The notes below the pieces were generated by a model. The model did no database searches, had not been told where the DNA came from, and saw nothing but the letters and a program-made list of their open reading frames with translations. Positions 17,514-26,741 of a stretch of DNA of 64,000 bases are shown here, in pieces. Each line of letters starts with the position of its first letter. Positions within the stretch are counted from its first letter, which is position 1. Origin of the DNA: Oscillospiraceae bacterium (GTDB lineage: Bacteria > Bacillota > Clostridia > Oscillospirales > Acutalibacteraceae); the NCBI GenBank assembly GCA_910574995.1, contig CAJTCS010000004.1:1-64000 (forward strand), in the 5' to 3' direction. Position numbers and translations under genes: made by a program.

Positions 17514-18725
17514 TTAGCGCATAGCCTCTACCAGGGCCTTGGTGTCCCGGGCGATGACCAGCTCTTCGTTGGTGGGGATGACAAACACCTTGATGGGGGA
17601 ATCTGGCGTAGAGATCTCCCCTTCCTTGCCCCGCACCATCTCTTCGTTCTTCTGCGGATCCATCTTCACACCCATGAAAGCCAGCTGCTGGCACACAGCT
17701 GCCCGGTGGGCCGTCTGATTCTCCCCGATGCCTGCCGTGAACACGATAGCGTCGCAGCCGCCCAAAGCCACCATATAGCCGCCCACGAACTTGCTGATCT
17801 GATACTCCAGGATGTCCTGGGCCAGTTTGGCCCGCTCGTTGCCCTGTTTCCGGGCGGCGGTCACGTCCCGGTCGTCACTGGAGACGCCGGAAACGCCCAG
17901 CAGGCCGGACTTCTTATTCAACACCTGGTCCATCTCACCGGGGGTGAGGTGCTCCTTTTCCATGACAAAAGTGACCACAGAGGGATCCAATGTCCCAGAG
18001 CGGGTGCCCATCATAAAGCCATCCAGGGGGGTAAGGCCCATGCTGGTGTCAATACACTTGCCGCCGTCCACGGCGGTGATAGAGGAGCCGTTGCCCAAAT
18101 GGCAAGTGACGATCTTCAGGTCCTTGGGGTCCTGGCCCATCAGCTCGGCGCAGCGGGCGCTGACATACCGGTGGGAGGTGCCATGAGCGCCGTAGCGCCG
18201 CACGGCGTATTTCTCGTAATACTCGTAGGGGATATTGTACATGTACGCCTTGGGGGGCATGGTGGCGTGGAAAGAAGTATCGAACACCACGGCCTCGGGC
18301 ACCTTGTCGCCGAACAGCTCCCGGCAAGCCCGGATGCCCTGGACATGGGCCCCGTTGTGCAAGGGGGCCAAGGGGATGAGGCTCTCGATATCCTGGATGA
18401 CCCGCTCGTCCACCAGCTCGGACTTATGGAAAATGGCGCCGCCCTGCACCACCCGGTGGCCGATAGCCGTAATCTCGTCCAGGCTTTTGATGACGCCGTA
18501 TTCCGCGTCCAACAGCGCGTCCTTCACCTGGGTAAAGGCGGCGGTGTGGTCGATCATATTCACCTTTTTGTCCAACTCCCGGCCGTCGGCGGTTTTGTGG
18601 GTGAAGATGCCGCCGGGGATGCCGATGCGTTCACAGTTGCCCTTGCAAAGCATCTCTTCCTTGTCCATGTCGATAAGCTGGTACTTTAAAGAAGAGCTGC
18701 CCGCATTGATAACAAGAATTTTCAT
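17514..18725 (-). CDS. ackA: Acetate kinase
   Basis: 403 residues, full length. It makes acetate and ATP from acetyl phosphate. The family signatures are clear: the N-terminal VINAGSSSLKYQLID, the second signature VFDTSFHATMP with catalytic residues, HRYVSARCAEL, the phosphate-binding CHLGNGSS, and FTAGIGEN near the C-terminus. No pta gene adjoins it. It diverges from tmcAL, an enzyme that uses acetate, with overlapping promoter regions. ATG at 18725 has GGAAAGGAAAGAGA upstream. Confidence 0.97.
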   Translation of the reverse strand: MKILVINAGSSSLKYQLIDMDKEEMLCKGNCERIGIPGGIFTHKTADGRELDKKVNMIDHTAAFTQVKDALLDAEYGVIKSLDEITAIGHRVVQGGAIFHKSELVDERVIQDIESLIPLAPLHNGAHVQGIRACRELFGDKVPEAVVFDTSFHATMPPKAYMYNIPYEYYEKYAVRRYGAHGTSHRYVSARCAELMGQDPKDLKIVTCHLGNGSSITAVDGGKCIDTSMGLTPLDGFMMGTRSGTLDPSVVTFVMEKEHLTPGEMDQVLNKKSGLLGVSGVSSDDRDVTAARKQGNERAKLAQDILEYQISKFVGGYMVALGGCDAIVFTAGIGENQTAHRAAVCQQLAFMGVKMDPQKNEEMVRGKEGEISTPDSPIKVFVIPTNEELVIARDTKALVEAMR

Positions 18726-18789
18726 GGTATATCTCTTTCCTTTCCATCGGGGCCGGATGCCCCGGACATCAAAAATTTCAGCCCCAGCC

Positions 18790-18818
18790 TTGCCATAGGC
18801 GCGCTGGTGCTGTACAAT
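18790..18818 (+). promoter_or_regulatory. Promoter for tmcAL
   Basis: TTGCCA (18790-18795), 17-base spacer, TACAAT (18813-18818), 63 bases before the tmcAL start. Confidence 0.65.
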
Positions 18819-18836
18819 ATGTAAGGAACAACCATT

Positions 18837-18865
18837 ATTTTAATACACTTCCTCTTCGATTGCAA
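18837..18865 (-). promoter_or_regulatory. Promoter for ackA
   Basis: Minus strand TTGCAA (18860-18865), 17-base spacer, TAAAAT (18837-18842). It sits inside the tmcAL 5' leader and its -35 abuts the tmcAL ribosome site, so the two divergent transcripts overlap at their 5' ends. Confidence 0.6.
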
Positions 18866-18880
18866 GGAGTTTCCTAAAAA

Positions 18881-20065
18881 ATGCCTGAGAAAATGACGGT
18901 TTCCGCCGTGATATGCGAGCTGAACCCCCTGCACGGGGGGCATATGTCCCTGTTGGGGCAGGCCCGGGAAAAGGGCGGGGCCCTGGTGTGTGTGCTGTCG
19001 GGCCATTTTGTCCAGCGGGGGGAGCCCGCCATTTTGGACAAGTGGGCCCGCACCCGGCTGGCCCTGGAAGCCGGGGCCGACCTGGTGGCCGAACTGCCCC
19101 TGCCCTGGTCCTGCGCCGGCGCGGAACGCTTTGCCCGGGGGGGCGTGGCATTGGCTGCCAGCCTGGGGACGGGCCGGCTGGTATTCGGTAGTGAGTATCC
19201 AGACAGCGGGCGGCTTCTGGAAACGGCAAAAGCCCTGCTGTCCCCGGGGTTTTCCGCAGCCCTGGCAAGCCTGCCGGAGGACGGCGGCCTGTTTGCCCGC
19301 AGGCGGCAGGAGGCCTTAGGGCAGGTGGTGGGGCCGGAAGCGGCCTCTATATTGGAAAAACCCAACGCCCTTTTGGGGGTGGAGTACTGCAAAGCCGTCT
19401 TATCCATGGGCTTGCCCATGAAGCCGGTGGCCCTGCCCCGTTTGGGCGCTGGCCACGACCAGCCCGGCGTGCCTGGGGAGGCCCCTTCCGCCAGCGGGCT
19501 GCGGAAAATGCTGCTGGCCGGGGAGGGCGTTGCCGGCCTTGCGCCCCCCTGTACCCTGCGTGCCATCGAAAAGGAAAAGGAGGCCGGCCGCTGCCCCGCT
19601 TCCCTTTCCCATCTAGGGCGGGCTGTGCTGGCCCGGCTGCGCGGCATGGGGCCGGGGGATTTCGCACGGCTGCCCGACGTGAGCGAGGGCCTGGAAAACC
19701 GGCTTTACAAAGCGGCCCGCCAGGCCCGTTCCTTAGAGGAATTCTATAGCCTGGCAAAGTCCAAGCGCGTTGCCCACGCCCGGCTGCGCAGGCTGGCCAT
19801 GGCCGCTTTCCTGGGGCTTCACGACCAGCTGCCACCCCTGCCCCCCTATGCGCGGGTATTAGGCATGACCCCCGTAGGCGCTGGCCTGCTGAAAGCCTGC
19901 CGCCTACCAGTGGTCCTGCGGGCGGGGGACCTCCCCCGGCTGCCCGCCCAGGCCCAGGAGGTCTTCCGGCTGGAGGCCTGGGCCGGGGACCTGTATGGCC
20001 TGTGCTGCCCGGAGGTACAGCCGTGCGGCCGGGATTTCACCCAAGGGGTCATAAAAAAAGGGTGA
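18881..20065 (+). CDS. tmcAL: tRNA(Met) cytidine acetate ligase (TmcAL/YlbM)
   Basis: 394 residues. The nucleotidyltransferase opening VSAVICELNPLHGGHM carries the HxGH-type ATP motif, followed by VLSGHFVQRGEPAILDKWAR, which is strongly conserved in TmcAL. ASGLRKML and SLEEFYSLAKSKRVAHARLRR match the tRNA-binding and C-terminal conserved parts. In Bacillus this enzyme activates free acetate with ATP and acetylates C34 of elongator tRNA-Met. It is often found next to acetate-producing genes in Clostridia, as here beside ackA. Confidence 0.92.
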   Translation: MPEKMTVSAVICELNPLHGGHMSLLGQAREKGGALVCVLSGHFVQRGEPAILDKWARTRLALEAGADLVAELPLPWSCAGAERFARGGVALAASLGTGRLVFGSEYPDSGRLLETAKALLSPGFSAALASLPEDGGLFARRRQEALGQVVGPEAASILEKPNALLGVEYCKAVLSMGLPMKPVALPRLGAGHDQPGVPGEAPSASGLRKMLLAGEGVAGLAPPCTLRAIEKEKEAGRCPASLSHLGRAVLARLRGMGPGDFARLPDVSEGLENRLYKAARQARSLEEFYSLAKSKRVAHARLRRLAMAAFLGLHDQLPPLPPYARVLGMTPVGAGLLKACRLPVVLRAGDLPRLPAQAQEVFRLEAWAGDLYGLCCPEVQPCGRDFTQGVIKKG

Positions 20066-20362
20066 ACGCCCACCGCCAAGCATGCAAACAGGCGCATATC
20101 CAGACAAAAGCGGCGGCGGCCTTACAAATTTGCCTTTGGGGCTTTATTTTGCGGCCCGGTTGCAATATAATAAAGGGGGCTTCCTGTTATCTTTCCCTGA
20201 CGGATGCTTGAGGCCGCGGGCCCCTCCCCGAGCCCCGCCCGGGGTTTTTATCCCTGGACCCGGCCGCAGGGCAATGGGTTGTGCGGCGGCCCGTCATGGG
20301 CCCTGTCTGTTTCCAGCCGCCGCAAGGCGGCGCCATTCTTGATAAAGCGAGGAGATTTATCC
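20066..20362 (+). promoter_or_regulatory. Long GC-rich leader upstream of murC
   Basis: A TATAAT at 20166-20171 is a credible -10, though its -35 is poor. It would give a transcript with about 185 bases of leader. The leader contains CCCC/GGGG followed by TTTTTA (about 20230-20252), further GC-rich inverted repeats, and GCCGCCG/CGGCGGC-like arms at about 20319-20334. No known riboswitch or T-box was recognised. No gene is seen in this stretch. Confidence 0.45.
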
Positions 20363-21760
20363 ATGGCTGACCATATGGCTGTCCCCAGCGATTTGCTGGA
20401 CAAGGTAAAGCGCCTGCACTTTGTAGGCATCGGGGGCTCTGGCATGTGCCCCATGGCCGAGCTGCTCCACCACGGGGGCTACGCCCTGACCGGCTCTGAC
20501 CGGAATGAATCGGACACCCTGCAGCGGGTACGGGATATGGGCATCCCTGTCTTCACCGACCACCGGGCTGAAAACATCGGCCAGGCGGAGGCCGTGGTAT
20601 ATACCGCCGCCTGCCGGGACGATAACCCGGAGCTTCTGGCCGCCCGGGAAAAAGGCATCCCCACCATGGAGCGGGCCGTGATGCTGGGCATGCTTGCCCG
20701 CCGGTTCCCCCAGGCCATCGGCGTTTCCGGCACCCACGGCAAAACCACCACCACCGCCATGCTTACCCAGATCTTGATGGAATGCGGCATGGACCCCAGC
20801 GCCATCATCGGGGGCAAGCTGCCCCTTATCGGCGGCAACAGCCGGGCCGGGAAAAGCGGCACCATGGTGTGCGAGGCCTGCGAATATGTAGACAGCTTTT
20901 TACAGCTGACCCCGGCTGTGTCGGTAATCCTGAATATCGACGCCGACCATTTGGACTATTTCAAGACCCTGGACAATATCGTGAGGTCTTTCCATCAATT
21001 CGCCAGCCAGACCACCCGCCTGCTGGTGGTCAACGGCGACGACCCCAAAGCCATGGAGAGCGTGCGGGGCCTGGACAAAGAAACCGTCACCTTTGGGCTG
21101 GGGGAGCAGAACGATTATTACCCTGCCGAGATGAACGAAGAGCCCTCTGCCTGCGAGGACTTTACCTTATTGCACAAGGGCAAGCCCCTGGGCCGGATAG
21201 AGCTTTCCGTGCCGGGCAGGCACAACATGCTTAACGCCGTGGCCGCCGCCGCCTGCGCCCACTCGTTGGGGGCAGAGCCCGCCGCTTTGTGCCGGGCCCT
21301 GCACAACTTCTCTGGGGTGCACAGGCGTTTTGAGGTGCTGGGCAAGTTCGGCGGCGTTACCGTGGCGGACGACTTTGCCCACCACCCCACCGAGCTGACC
21401 GCTACCCTTAGCTCGGCCATGCGCATGGGATACCGCCAGGTGTGGGCCATCTTCCAGCCCCACACCTACTCCCGTACCTATACCCTGCTGGAGGACTTTG
21501 CCAAGGCCCTTGCTATCCCAGACCACCTGATTATGACGGAGATTTTGGCCGTGCGGGAGGAGAACGTATACGGCATACAAACAGCCGACCTGGCCGCCAA
21601 GGTGCCTGGCAGCGTGTGGTTTGAAGGCTTTGAAGAGGTAGCGGACTATGCCATGGCACATGCCCAGCCCGGCGACCTGCTGCTGACCCTGGGCGGCGGG
21701 GACGTGTACAAGTGCGCCAACCGGATCGTGGAAAAATACAAGGAAAAGGCTGGGAACTAG
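20363..21760 (+). CDS. murC: UDP-N-acetylmuramate--L-alanine ligase
   Basis: 465 residues from the ATG at 20363 (AGGAG site); the frame is open further upstream but without family similarity. KRLHFVGIGGSGMCPMAELL is the MurC N-terminal nucleotide-like fold, GVSGTHGKTTTTAM is the ATP loop of Mur ligases, and VADDFAHHPTEL is the C-terminal MurC signature. The enzyme adds the first amino acid of the peptidoglycan stem in the cytoplasm. Other mur genes are absent, so murC is isolated here, and a Cof-like HAD gene follows after 42 bases. Confidence 0.96.
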   Translation: MADHMAVPSDLLDKVKRLHFVGIGGSGMCPMAELLHHGGYALTGSDRNESDTLQRVRDMGIPVFTDHRAENIGQAEAVVYTAACRDDNPELLAAREKGIPTMERAVMLGMLARRFPQAIGVSGTHGKTTTTAMLTQILMECGMDPSAIIGGKLPLIGGNSRAGKSGTMVCEACEYVDSFLQLTPAVSVILNIDADHLDYFKTLDNIVRSFHQFASQTTRLLVVNGDDPKAMESVRGLDKETVTFGLGEQNDYYPAEMNEEPSACEDFTLLHKGKPLGRIELSVPGRHNMLNAVAAAACAHSLGAEPAALCRALHNFSGVHRRFEVLGKFGGVTVADDFAHHPTELTATLSSAMRMGYRQVWAIFQPHTYSRTYTLLEDFAKALAIPDHLIMTEILAVREENVYGIQTADLAAKVPGSVWFEGFEEVADYAMAHAQPGDLLLTLGGGDVYKCANRIVEKYKEKAGN

Positions 21761-21802
21761 GAGGGGCGTGCCCGGGGAACAGATGGGAAAAAGAGGGTTT
21801 AT

Positions 21803-22585
21803 ATGGAAAATACAATAAAGGCTTGTTTTTTTGACATCGACGGCACCCTGCTGGACCACGGCCATGGGGGCATAATGCCCCCATCTACAGTCGAGAGCCT
21901 GCACGCCCTGCGAGAAAAGGGCGTAAAGCTGTTCGTGGCCACGGGGCGTATCCCCAGCATGCTGGGGTTTTTAGAGGGGCTCTTCTCTTTCGATGGGTTT
22001 GTCTCGTTAAACGGGCAGCTGGCGGTACTGCGGGACGGCACGGTACTGCGGCGGTTTGCCCATGACCCCGGGGACATCCGGCAGCTGGTGGGCATTGTGG
22101 AAAAAGAAAAATTCCCCTGCCTGATCATCGAGGAAGAGGAAAGCTTCTGTGTGGATGACAGCCCTACCATTGTCCGGCATTTCATCCACGAAGACCTGCC
22201 CGCCCCTGGCCGGTATGACGTCTCCCGGCTGGAAAGCCACCCAGTGCTGCAATTCCTGGTATATGGCCCCGAAAACCTGGCCCACATCGCCTGCCTGCCC
22301 CACATCGAGCCCACCAGCGCCGGAGGGGACATCCAAGATATCATCCCGAAAGGCGGCGGCAAGGAAAAGGGCATCGAGGCCGCGGCCGCCCACTTCGGCA
22401 TCACAAGGGATGAGGTTATGGTGTTCGGCGACGGCGACAACGACCAACGGATGCTGCGTTGGGCCAGGCTGGGCGTGGCCATGGGTAACGGCTCCCCCGC
22501 CGCCAAGGCCGCCGCCAGCTACATAACCGCCCCTGTGGGTGAAGACGGCATACGGAAAGCCCTGCGGCATTTTGGCATATTATAG
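21803..22585 (+). CDS. Cof-type HAD hydrolase
   Basis: 260 residues. It starts KACFFDIDGTLLD (motif I), has LFVATGR (motif II), a type C2 cap, KGGGKEKGIE with motif III Lys, and VMVFGDGDNDQRML (motif IV). The VATGR and GDGxNDxxML forms are typical of Cof/YidA sugar-phosphate phosphatases. It follows murC closely and ends at a strong terminator. The substrate is unknown. Confidence 0.9.
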   Translation: MENTIKACFFDIDGTLLDHGHGGIMPPSTVESLHALREKGVKLFVATGRIPSMLGFLEGLFSFDGFVSLNGQLAVLRDGTVLRRFAHDPGDIRQLVGIVEKEKFPCLIIEEEESFCVDDSPTIVRHFIHEDLPAPGRYDVSRLESHPVLQFLVYGPENLAHIACLPHIEPTSAGGDIQDIIPKGGGKEKGIEAAAAHFGITRDEVMVFGDGDNDQRMLRWARLGVAMGNGSPAAKAAASYITAPVGEDGIRKALRHFGIL

Positions 22586-22589
22586 GCAA

Positions 22590-22629
22590 TAAAAAAGGCC
22601 CGCCTTTCCCAGGCAGGCCCCCTTTTTTT
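22590..22629. terminator. Bidirectional terminator
   Basis: Runs of A and T flank GGCCCGCC and GGCAGGCC arms. It ends the murC-HAD transcript and the opposing glycosyltransferase/CsaB gene. Confidence 0.8.
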
Positions 22630-22638
22630 ACGGCGGCT

Positions 22639-24864
22639 TCAATCCAACAGGCGGCGCAGGGCCTCTGCATTTTCCTGCTGGAGGTCTTTCAAACGCTGGG
22701 TATGGGCCATCCGCTCTTCCCGGGAGCCAGGAGCGGCCAAGGCGGAGTCTACCGCCGCTGCCAGGTTCCCCGGCGTCACATCCTCCAGGCTGATACACTG
22801 GCCATAGCCCAGGTATCGCAGGAAGGAACTAATTTTAGGGTCATAGGACACGCCCACCATGGGCAGCCCGCTGAGGGAAGAAAAGATCAGCCCATGCAGG
22901 CGCATGGATACCACTATGCGCATATATCGCAGCACCGTGATAATCAGCTCTGGCTCCTCCAGGTCGTCCAGGACGATACAGGGCCCTTCTATGGCAGCGG
23001 CTACCTTCTGGGCTGCGGCGGTATCCGGCCCCCGGTTCAGGGACAGGAACACAGGCGTAAGGCCGTGGGCCTGGCTGGCATGGCGGGCGCATTGGGCAAA
23101 AGCCGGGGCTTTCCCGGTGAAGCCCTGCCAGCTGCGCAGCATAAAACAGATGTAATCCCCTTTTGGGGAGAGGCCGTGGGCCTCCAGATAGGCCAGCGCC
23201 TCTTCTTCCGGGGCGGGGGGCAGCACCAGGGCGGGGTCCGAGCTGAGGAGGGCGGTGGGGCGGGTGACGCCAAAGCCTTCCAGCTCCCGCAGGGAATCCT
23301 CTTCCCGCAGGGTAATGGTATCTACCGAACTGTTCAGCACCCGGCGCACCAGGAACTTATTGAACCGCCCCTTCACCGGGCCGATGCCGCAGCCGTACAT
23401 ATCCACCCGGTTGCCCAGGCGCTTGGCGGCCCACAGGGTGAACAAATAATACCACAAGCTGCGCTGGCTGGTAGCGTTCTGGATAAGGGTGCCGCCACCG
23501 TTGATATACAGCCGGGAGCTGGCCAAGGCCCGCAGCATGCCAGGGATATTCAAGGTATAGATAGACCCCACCCGGTGGCGCTTTTTGACGCTGTCTGTGT
23601 TCTTGGCAAGGACCGTGATGGGGAGGTCCTTATCCAGGCCCTTTACCGAGCGGATGATAGAACGCAGGATGGCGTCGTCGCCGATGTTGCCATGGCCGTA
23701 GGCCCCGCAGATGACAGCGCCCCGGCGTTTGCCCTGGGACTTTTCCCGGGCAAACCGGCGCTGTACGTCCCTGTATATCTCCAGCTGGTAGTCTACCATA
23801 TGGGAAAGGGAGAACTCCCGCTCCGCCTTCTCATACAGCCTGTCCCCCAGCTGCCTGCGCAGGGCCGGGTCGTTGCCCAGGCTGGCCAGGTACCCGGCCA
23901 GCTGTTGGAAGTCGCCGGGCTCGAACATGTACCCGTTCACACCATGGTCTATGATGGTGGGCACGCCCCCCACCCGGGTGGACAGGGTTGCCAGCCGGAA
24001 GCGGGTGCCCTCTACCAAGGCGTAGGGGAAGCCCTCGGAAAGGGATGAGAGGAGGTTTATGTCCAATGCGTTATAAAACGACGGCATGTCCTTTACCCAG
24101 CCGGCAAAGCATACCCGGTTTTCGATGCCCAATGAACGGGCCAGCTCCCGCAGCTTCCGCTCGTCTTCCCCGTCCCCCGCGCAGACCAGCTTCAGGCGGG
24201 GGCACTTCTCGCTGGCCAGCTTCATAGCCCGCAGCAAGGTGGCGTGGTCCTTCACAGGGGTAAGCCGGGCCACGATCCCTACCACCACGTCCCCCTCCTG
24301 GCAGTCTAGGCCCAGTGAGCGTAAGAACTCCCCCCGGGGCACGCACCGCACGGGGGACTGGAAGTCGATACCGTTATAGATGGTATAGATGCGCTCTGCT
24401 GGGAAATCCCGCTGGATGAGGGCGTCTGTTACAGGCCCCGCCACGCCGATGTAATAATCCATCTTCCGCAGCGCCCAGGCGTTGGTAGTACCATACACCA
24501 GCCGCGCCATAAACCTGCCCAGGTAATCCAGCCGGTAGTCGCTGTGTATGGTGGTGACCACCGGCACGCCCAGGCGCTTTTTCAGCAGCACGCCCATCAG
24601 GTTGCCCCGGGCCCCGTGGCAGTGGAGCACGTCCACCTTCCCCTGTGCCAGCAGCTTTTTCAGGGGGCCCAGGTCGGAAAAGGGGTTGCCGGAATCGATG
24701 GCATGCACGGGGATGCCCATTTTTTCCGCATCCTCTGAGAATTCCCCCCGGCGGAAGCAGACCAGGTTTGCCTCTATATGCTTATTCAGCTCTTGCAAAA
24801 GGCCCAGCACATGGGTCTTCGCGCCGCCTGTATCGCCCCCGCCTATCAGATGCACCACTCGCAT
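22639..24864 (-). CDS. Bifunctional GT4 glycosyltransferase and CsaB-type polysaccharide pyruvyltransferase
   Basis: 741 residues in two domains. Residues 1-~365 are a GT4 glycosyltransferase: LIGGGDTGGAKTHVLGLL, VDVLHCHGARG, VVGIVARLTPVKDHATLLRA and the EGFPYALVEG donor-site motif (E-x7-E type). From ~385 a CsaB-like domain begins with AVICGAYGHGNIGDDAIL, followed by INGGGTLIQ, YGCGIGP and SMRLHGLIF, all typical of polysaccharide pyruvyltransferases. CsaB adds a pyruvate ketal to secondary wall polymer, the ligand of SLH domains. No membrane segment is seen, so it acts at the cytoplasmic face. The gene follows the iron transporter ATPase after 51 bases. SLH proteins are encoded at 38554 and 55483. 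Confidence 0.85.
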   Translation of the reverse strand: MRVVHLIGGGDTGGAKTHVLGLLQELNKHIEANLVCFRRGEFSEDAEKMGIPVHAIDSGNPFSDLGPLKKLLAQGKVDVLHCHGARGNLMGVLLKKRLGVPVVTTIHSDYRLDYLGRFMARLVYGTTNAWALRKMDYYIGVAGPVTDALIQRDFPAERIYTIYNGIDFQSPVRCVPRGEFLRSLGLDCQEGDVVVGIVARLTPVKDHATLLRAMKLASEKCPRLKLVCAGDGEDERKLRELARSLGIENRVCFAGWVKDMPSFYNALDINLLSSLSEGFPYALVEGTRFRLATLSTRVGGVPTIIDHGVNGYMFEPGDFQQLAGYLASLGNDPALRRQLGDRLYEKAEREFSLSHMVDYQLEIYRDVQRRFAREKSQGKRRGAVICGAYGHGNIGDDAILRSIIRSVKGLDKDLPITVLAKNTDSVKKRHRVGSIYTLNIPGMLRALASSRLYINGGGTLIQNATSQRSLWYYLFTLWAAKRLGNRVDMYGCGIGPVKGRFNKFLVRRVLNSSVDTITLREEDSLRELEGFGVTRPTALLSSDPALVLPPAPEEEALAYLEAHGLSPKGDYICFMLRSWQGFTGKAPAFAQCARHASQAHGLTPVFLSLNRGPDTAAAQKVAAAIEGPCIVLDDLEEPELIITVLRYMRIVVSMRLHGLIFSSLSGLPMVGVSYDPKISSFLRYLGYGQCISLEDVTPGNLAAAVDSALAAPGSREERMAHTQRLKDLQQENAEALRRLLD

Positions 24865-24915
24865 AAATCATTCCTCCTGTCTGGAAATTCCCCGCCCATG
24901 CCCCGCGCCGAAGAC

Positions 24916-25680
24916 TTAGGCCCGCCGGGTGAACAGGTACTCTTCCCGCCCGTTTACACGCAAACGCTGCCCCTCTACGCCAAAGGCCCGGGCAGGCTCG
25001 CCGCTTTCAAAGACTTCATCCCCTTGCCCAAACCGCAGCAGCCTGCCTTCCCCCAGCAATGCCACATAGTGGCTGTACGCAAACGCCAAGGCCAGGTCGT
25101 GCAGCACCATGACCACGGTTTTTCCCCGGGCGTTTATCCGGCGGACGAGCTCTAACAGCTCAAATTTCTGGCCGATGTCCAGGTACGTAGTGGGCTCGTC
25201 CAGGAAAAACACCTCCGGGTCCTGGGCCAGGGCCAGGGCCAGGTAGACCCGCTGGCGCTCGCCACCGGAAAGCTGTGTCAAAAGCCGCCCCCGCAGAGGC
25301 AGCACCCCCGCTTCTTCCATGGCCCAGCGGACGGCCTCCCGGTCTTTCCCCGTTAAATCCCGGCCAAAGGACAGGTGGGGGTACCGCCCATGGGCCACCA
25401 GGCGTTCTACCTCCAAAACAGGGACGGGCCGGGACTGGGGGAGCATGGCGCAGGTGCGGGCCAATTCCTTCCTCCGGTACCGCCCTAAGGGCTTGCCGCC
25501 AATCTCTACCCGCCCAGCCACCAAGGGCAGCAGCCCGCAGGCTGATTTCAACAGGGTGGATTTGCCACAGCCATTGGGCCCTATCAAGGCGGTCACCTTC
25601 CCCCGGGGCGCGGTAAAGCTGACCCCGCGCACCACAGCTTCCCCCATGTACCCGGCGTCCACCTGGGAAAACTGGACCAT
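24916..25680 (-). CDS. Iron/haem/siderophore ABC importer, ATPase
   Basis: 254 residues from the ATG at 25680, which has AAAGGAGGGG upstream. Walker A ALIGPNGCGKSTLL, signature LSGGERQR, Walker B VFFLDEPTTYLD and switch His in MVLHDL are present. The DEPTTYLD form and length match FecE/FhuC ATPases. It is third in the binding protein-permease-ATPase run and energises import of an iron chelate or corrinoid. Confidence 0.92.
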   Translation of the reverse strand: MVQFSQVDAGYMGEAVVRGVSFTAPRGKVTALIGPNGCGKSTLLKSACGLLPLVAGRVEIGGKPLGRYRRKELARTCAMLPQSRPVPVLEVERLVAHGRYPHLSFGRDLTGKDREAVRWAMEEAGVLPLRGRLLTQLSGGERQRVYLALALAQDPEVFFLDEPTTYLDIGQKFELLELVRRINARGKTVVMVLHDLALAFAYSHYVALLGEGRLLRFGQGDEVFESGEPARAFGVEGQRLRVNGREEYLFTRRA

Positions 25681-25724
25681 ACAGGCCCCCTCCTTTCCAC
25701 TGTCCAAGCCGCGCCCAAGGCGCT

Positions 25725-26741
25725 TTAACCCCGGCGGCGTTTTAAAATCAGGAACAGGAAAAACGGCCCCCCTACAAAGGAAAGCAGGATGCCCACCGGC
25801 ACCTCATAGGGGGCGAACAGCACCCGGCTAAGCAGGTCGCACAGGGTGACAAGGCACGCCCCCAACAGGCAGCCAGCAGGCAGCAAGAACCGGTGGGCGC
25901 TGCCAAACAGCCGGCGTGCCATGTGGGGCACAATCAGCCCTACAAAACCGATAAGCCCCGAAAAGCTTACCGCGCAGCCAGCCAACACGCAGGCCGCAAG
26001 GATAGCCAAGAACCGCACCAGCCCTACCGGCTGGCCCAGGCTGCGGGCCGTTTCCTCCCCCAGTGCCAACAGGTCCAACTGCCGGGGCAGCAGCATGGCC
26101 CCCAGAAGCCCCAGCAGGATCCCTGCCCAGGCCGGGGTTATATCCCGCATCGACACACCGGAGAACCCTCCCATTAAAAAGGTGCTGCCATTATACAGGG
26201 TCTCTGGAAAGAATGTCTTGACCGTATTCAGCCCAGCGGTGAAGATACTGCTTACCGCTACGCCCGCCAGTATAATGGTCAATTTGCCAGCCCCAGCGGC
26301 GGCGGCCACGGCATATACCAGCAGCGTCGCCCCCAGCGCGCCGAAAAAAGCCCCCAAAGCCCCGGCGCTTATACTGCCCGGGAAAAGGGCCATGGCCAAG
26401 AAAGTACAGAACCCCGCCCCGGCGTTCACACCGATGACATTGGGCGCGGCCAGGGGGTTGGAAAGTACCGCCTGTATCAGAAGCCCCGCCACTGCCAACG
26501 CCGCCCCCGAGAGCAAAGACGCGCACACCCGGGGCAGCCGTATATATAGAAAAATGCGGGCCTGGGGCGAAGCCTGTCCTCCCCGCAGCAGCTCGCCCAG
26601 CACCGCGGGCAGGTTGACCTGGGACGACCCGGCCCAAACCCCCAATACCACGCTAAGAAGCGTCAGCAGCAGAAGCAGCAGAAGCTTGCCCCTGGCGGTT
26701 TTCAAAAAGGGCGGGGTAGAGGGCCTCCCCCAAATACGCAT
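25725..26741 (-). CDS. FecCD-family ABC permease
   Basis: 338 residues with about nine to ten hydrophobic helices. YIRLPRVCASLLSGAALAVAG, the GVNAGAGF segment and SFSGLIGFVGLIVPHMARRL are the FecCD signatures. The ATG at 26741 has GGGGGGAAAG upstream and is followed by an N-terminal helix rich in Leu. This start lies 89 bases inside the preceding binding-protein gene, an unusually long out-of-frame overlap. Only one permease gene is present, so it should act as a homodimer. Confidence 0.88.
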   Translation of the reverse strand: MRIWGRPSTPPFLKTARGKLLLLLLLTLLSVVLGVWAGSSQVNLPAVLGELLRGGQASPQARIFLYIRLPRVCASLLSGAALAVAGLLIQAVLSNPLAAPNVIGVNAGAGFCTFLAMALFPGSISAGALGAFFGALGATLLVYAVAAAAGAGKLTIILAGVAVSSIFTAGLNTVKTFFPETLYNGSTFLMGGFSGVSMRDITPAWAGILLGLLGAMLLPRQLDLLALGEETARSLGQPVGLVRFLAILAACVLAGCAVSFSGLIGFVGLIVPHMARRLFGSAHRFLLPAGCLLGACLVTLCDLLSRVLFAPYEVPVGILLSFVGGPFFLFLILKRRRG

